Position numbers and translations under genes: made by a program. This document shows positions 6,396 through 6,866 of a stretch of 6,866 nt of DNA, one piece after another. The notes beneath the pieces are model-generated. The model saw only the letters and a list, made by a program, of their open reading frames with translations, was not told the origin of the DNA and made no database searches. This DNA comes from Anaerolineae bacterium (lineage in GTDB: Bacteria > Chloroflexota > Anaerolineae > CG2-30-64-16), in the NCBI GenBank assembly GCA_025454565.1, contig JALOOE010000156.1, forward strand, positions 1 to 6,866, read 5' to 3'. The number at the start of each line of letters is the position of its first letter. The first letter of the stretch is position 1.

Positions 6396-6461
6396 GCCAC
6401 AGATTACGCAGATCTCACGGATGAGATTCACCCAATCCGTGTCATCCGTGGAATCCGTGGC
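6396..6461. repeat. Tandem-arm inverted repeat F upstream of the diol dehydratase gene
   Basis: The right arm is three 9-nt units: ATCCGTGTC, ATCCGTGGA, ATCCGTGGC (6435-6461). The left arm is three 9-nt units: CCACAGATT, ACGCAGATC, TCACGGATG (6397-6423). Aligned as an inverted repeat (6396-6422 against 6435-6461), 21 of 27 positions are complementary, with only a 12-nt spacer. It occupies half of the 131-nt gap between the DinB-like and pduC-like genes. The rest of that gap shows no clear promoter. Confidence 0.88.
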
Positions 6462-6485
6462 ACCGTGTCCTTCGGAGTCCTAACC

Positions 6486-6866
6486 ATGCTCTCCTCCCGC
6501 CGCTTCGCCATCCTGGCCGAGCGCGACATCAACAAAGAGACCTTCGTCGAGCCGTGGCCCGAAGCCGGGCTGATCGTGGCCGACAGCCCATACGATCCAC
6601 AACCGAGTCTGCGTCTGGAGGCCGGATGCGTGGTCGAGATGGACGGCAAGCTGCGGGCCGACTTCGACAGCCTCGATGCGTTCATCGCCGACCACGCGCT
6701 CGATCTGACCGTGGCCGAGGAGGCGATGGCGACGCCCGCGTTGCAGATCGCCCGCATGTTGGCCGACATCAACGTCTCGCAGGCCGCGGTGCGCCGGCTG
6801 GCGTGCGGCTGCACCCCGGCCAGGCTGGTCGAGATCATCCGTCACATGAACGTGCTGGAGATGATG
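6486..6866 (+). CDS. pduC: Coenzyme B12-dependent diol/glycerol dehydratase large subunit (3' truncated)
   Basis: The frame runs from ATG 6486 to the window edge: 127 codons out of the roughly 550 expected. The opening matches the pattern I know for PduC/DhaB large subunits almost position by position: SSRRFAILAERDINKETFV, then SPYDPQPSL, DGKLRADFDSLDAFIA, AEEAMATPALQIARMLAD and TPARLVEIIRHMNVLEMM. The enzyme uses adenosylcobalamin radical chemistry to convert 1,2-propanediol (or glycerol) to the aldehyde, normally as a complex with PduD and PduE-type subunits and a reactivating factor. The active-site region is beyond the window, so diol versus glycerol preference cannot be judged. GGAG at 6474-6477, 8 nt ahead of the ATG, supports the start. 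Upstream lies repeat F; no B12 riboswitch is visible in the gap. The rest of a pdu-type operon would be expected downstream. Confidence 0.9.
   Translation, partial: MLSSRRFAILAERDINKETFVEPWPEAGLIVADSPYDPQPSLRLEAGCVVEMDGKLRADFDSLDAFIADHALDLTVAEEAMATPALQIARMLADINVSQAAVRRLACGCTPARLVEIIRHMNVLEMM

Overview
The window is GC-rich bacterial DNA, and all recognisable genes lie on the + strand. The mix of proteins and the many short tandem/inverted repeats would fit a Chloroflexota-type genome (Anaerolineae or Roseiflexus relatives). That is an impression from gene content only; no rRNA or marker gene here confirms it. No tRNA, rRNA, CRISPR array, transposase or phage gene is visible.

Layout. Positions 1-3444 hold the 3' part of a very large membrane protein. 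It joins the C-terminal half of a YfhO-family (GT-C-like) membrane protein to a complete Wzx/MOP-type oligosaccharide flippase. A short gap (3445-3585) follows, with a 6-bp hairpin and a plausible sigma70-type promoter. Next is an unusual ORF (3586-5046) that fuses a histidine phosphatase to a class I SAM-dependent methyltransferase. Then come a xylose-isomerase-like TIM-barrel sugar phosphate isomerase/epimerase (5086-5841), a DinB-like four-helix gene broken by an apparent 1-nt frameshift (5921-6354), and the first 127 codons of a coenzyme-B12-dependent diol/glycerol dehydratase large subunit (pduC-like, 6486 to the window end). The four downstream genes have short gaps (39, 79 and 131 nt) and could be co-transcribed, but their products do not make one obvious pathway.

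The most striking signal is not a gene. Five elements share one architecture: an arm of 2-5 short tandem units (period 7, 8 or 9 nt), a spacer, and a second arm of tandem units on the opposite strand sense. A sixth, one-armed 7-nt array covers the flippase stop codon. Three elements sit inside the YfhO-flippase reading frame without breaking it, each apparently in a hydrophilic loop between membrane segments. Two others occupy the gaps before the DinB-like and pduC-like genes. The units differ between elements but the layout is the same, which suggests a common way of generating or spreading them. The closest known parallel is the Rickettsia palindromic elements that insert in frame into genes.
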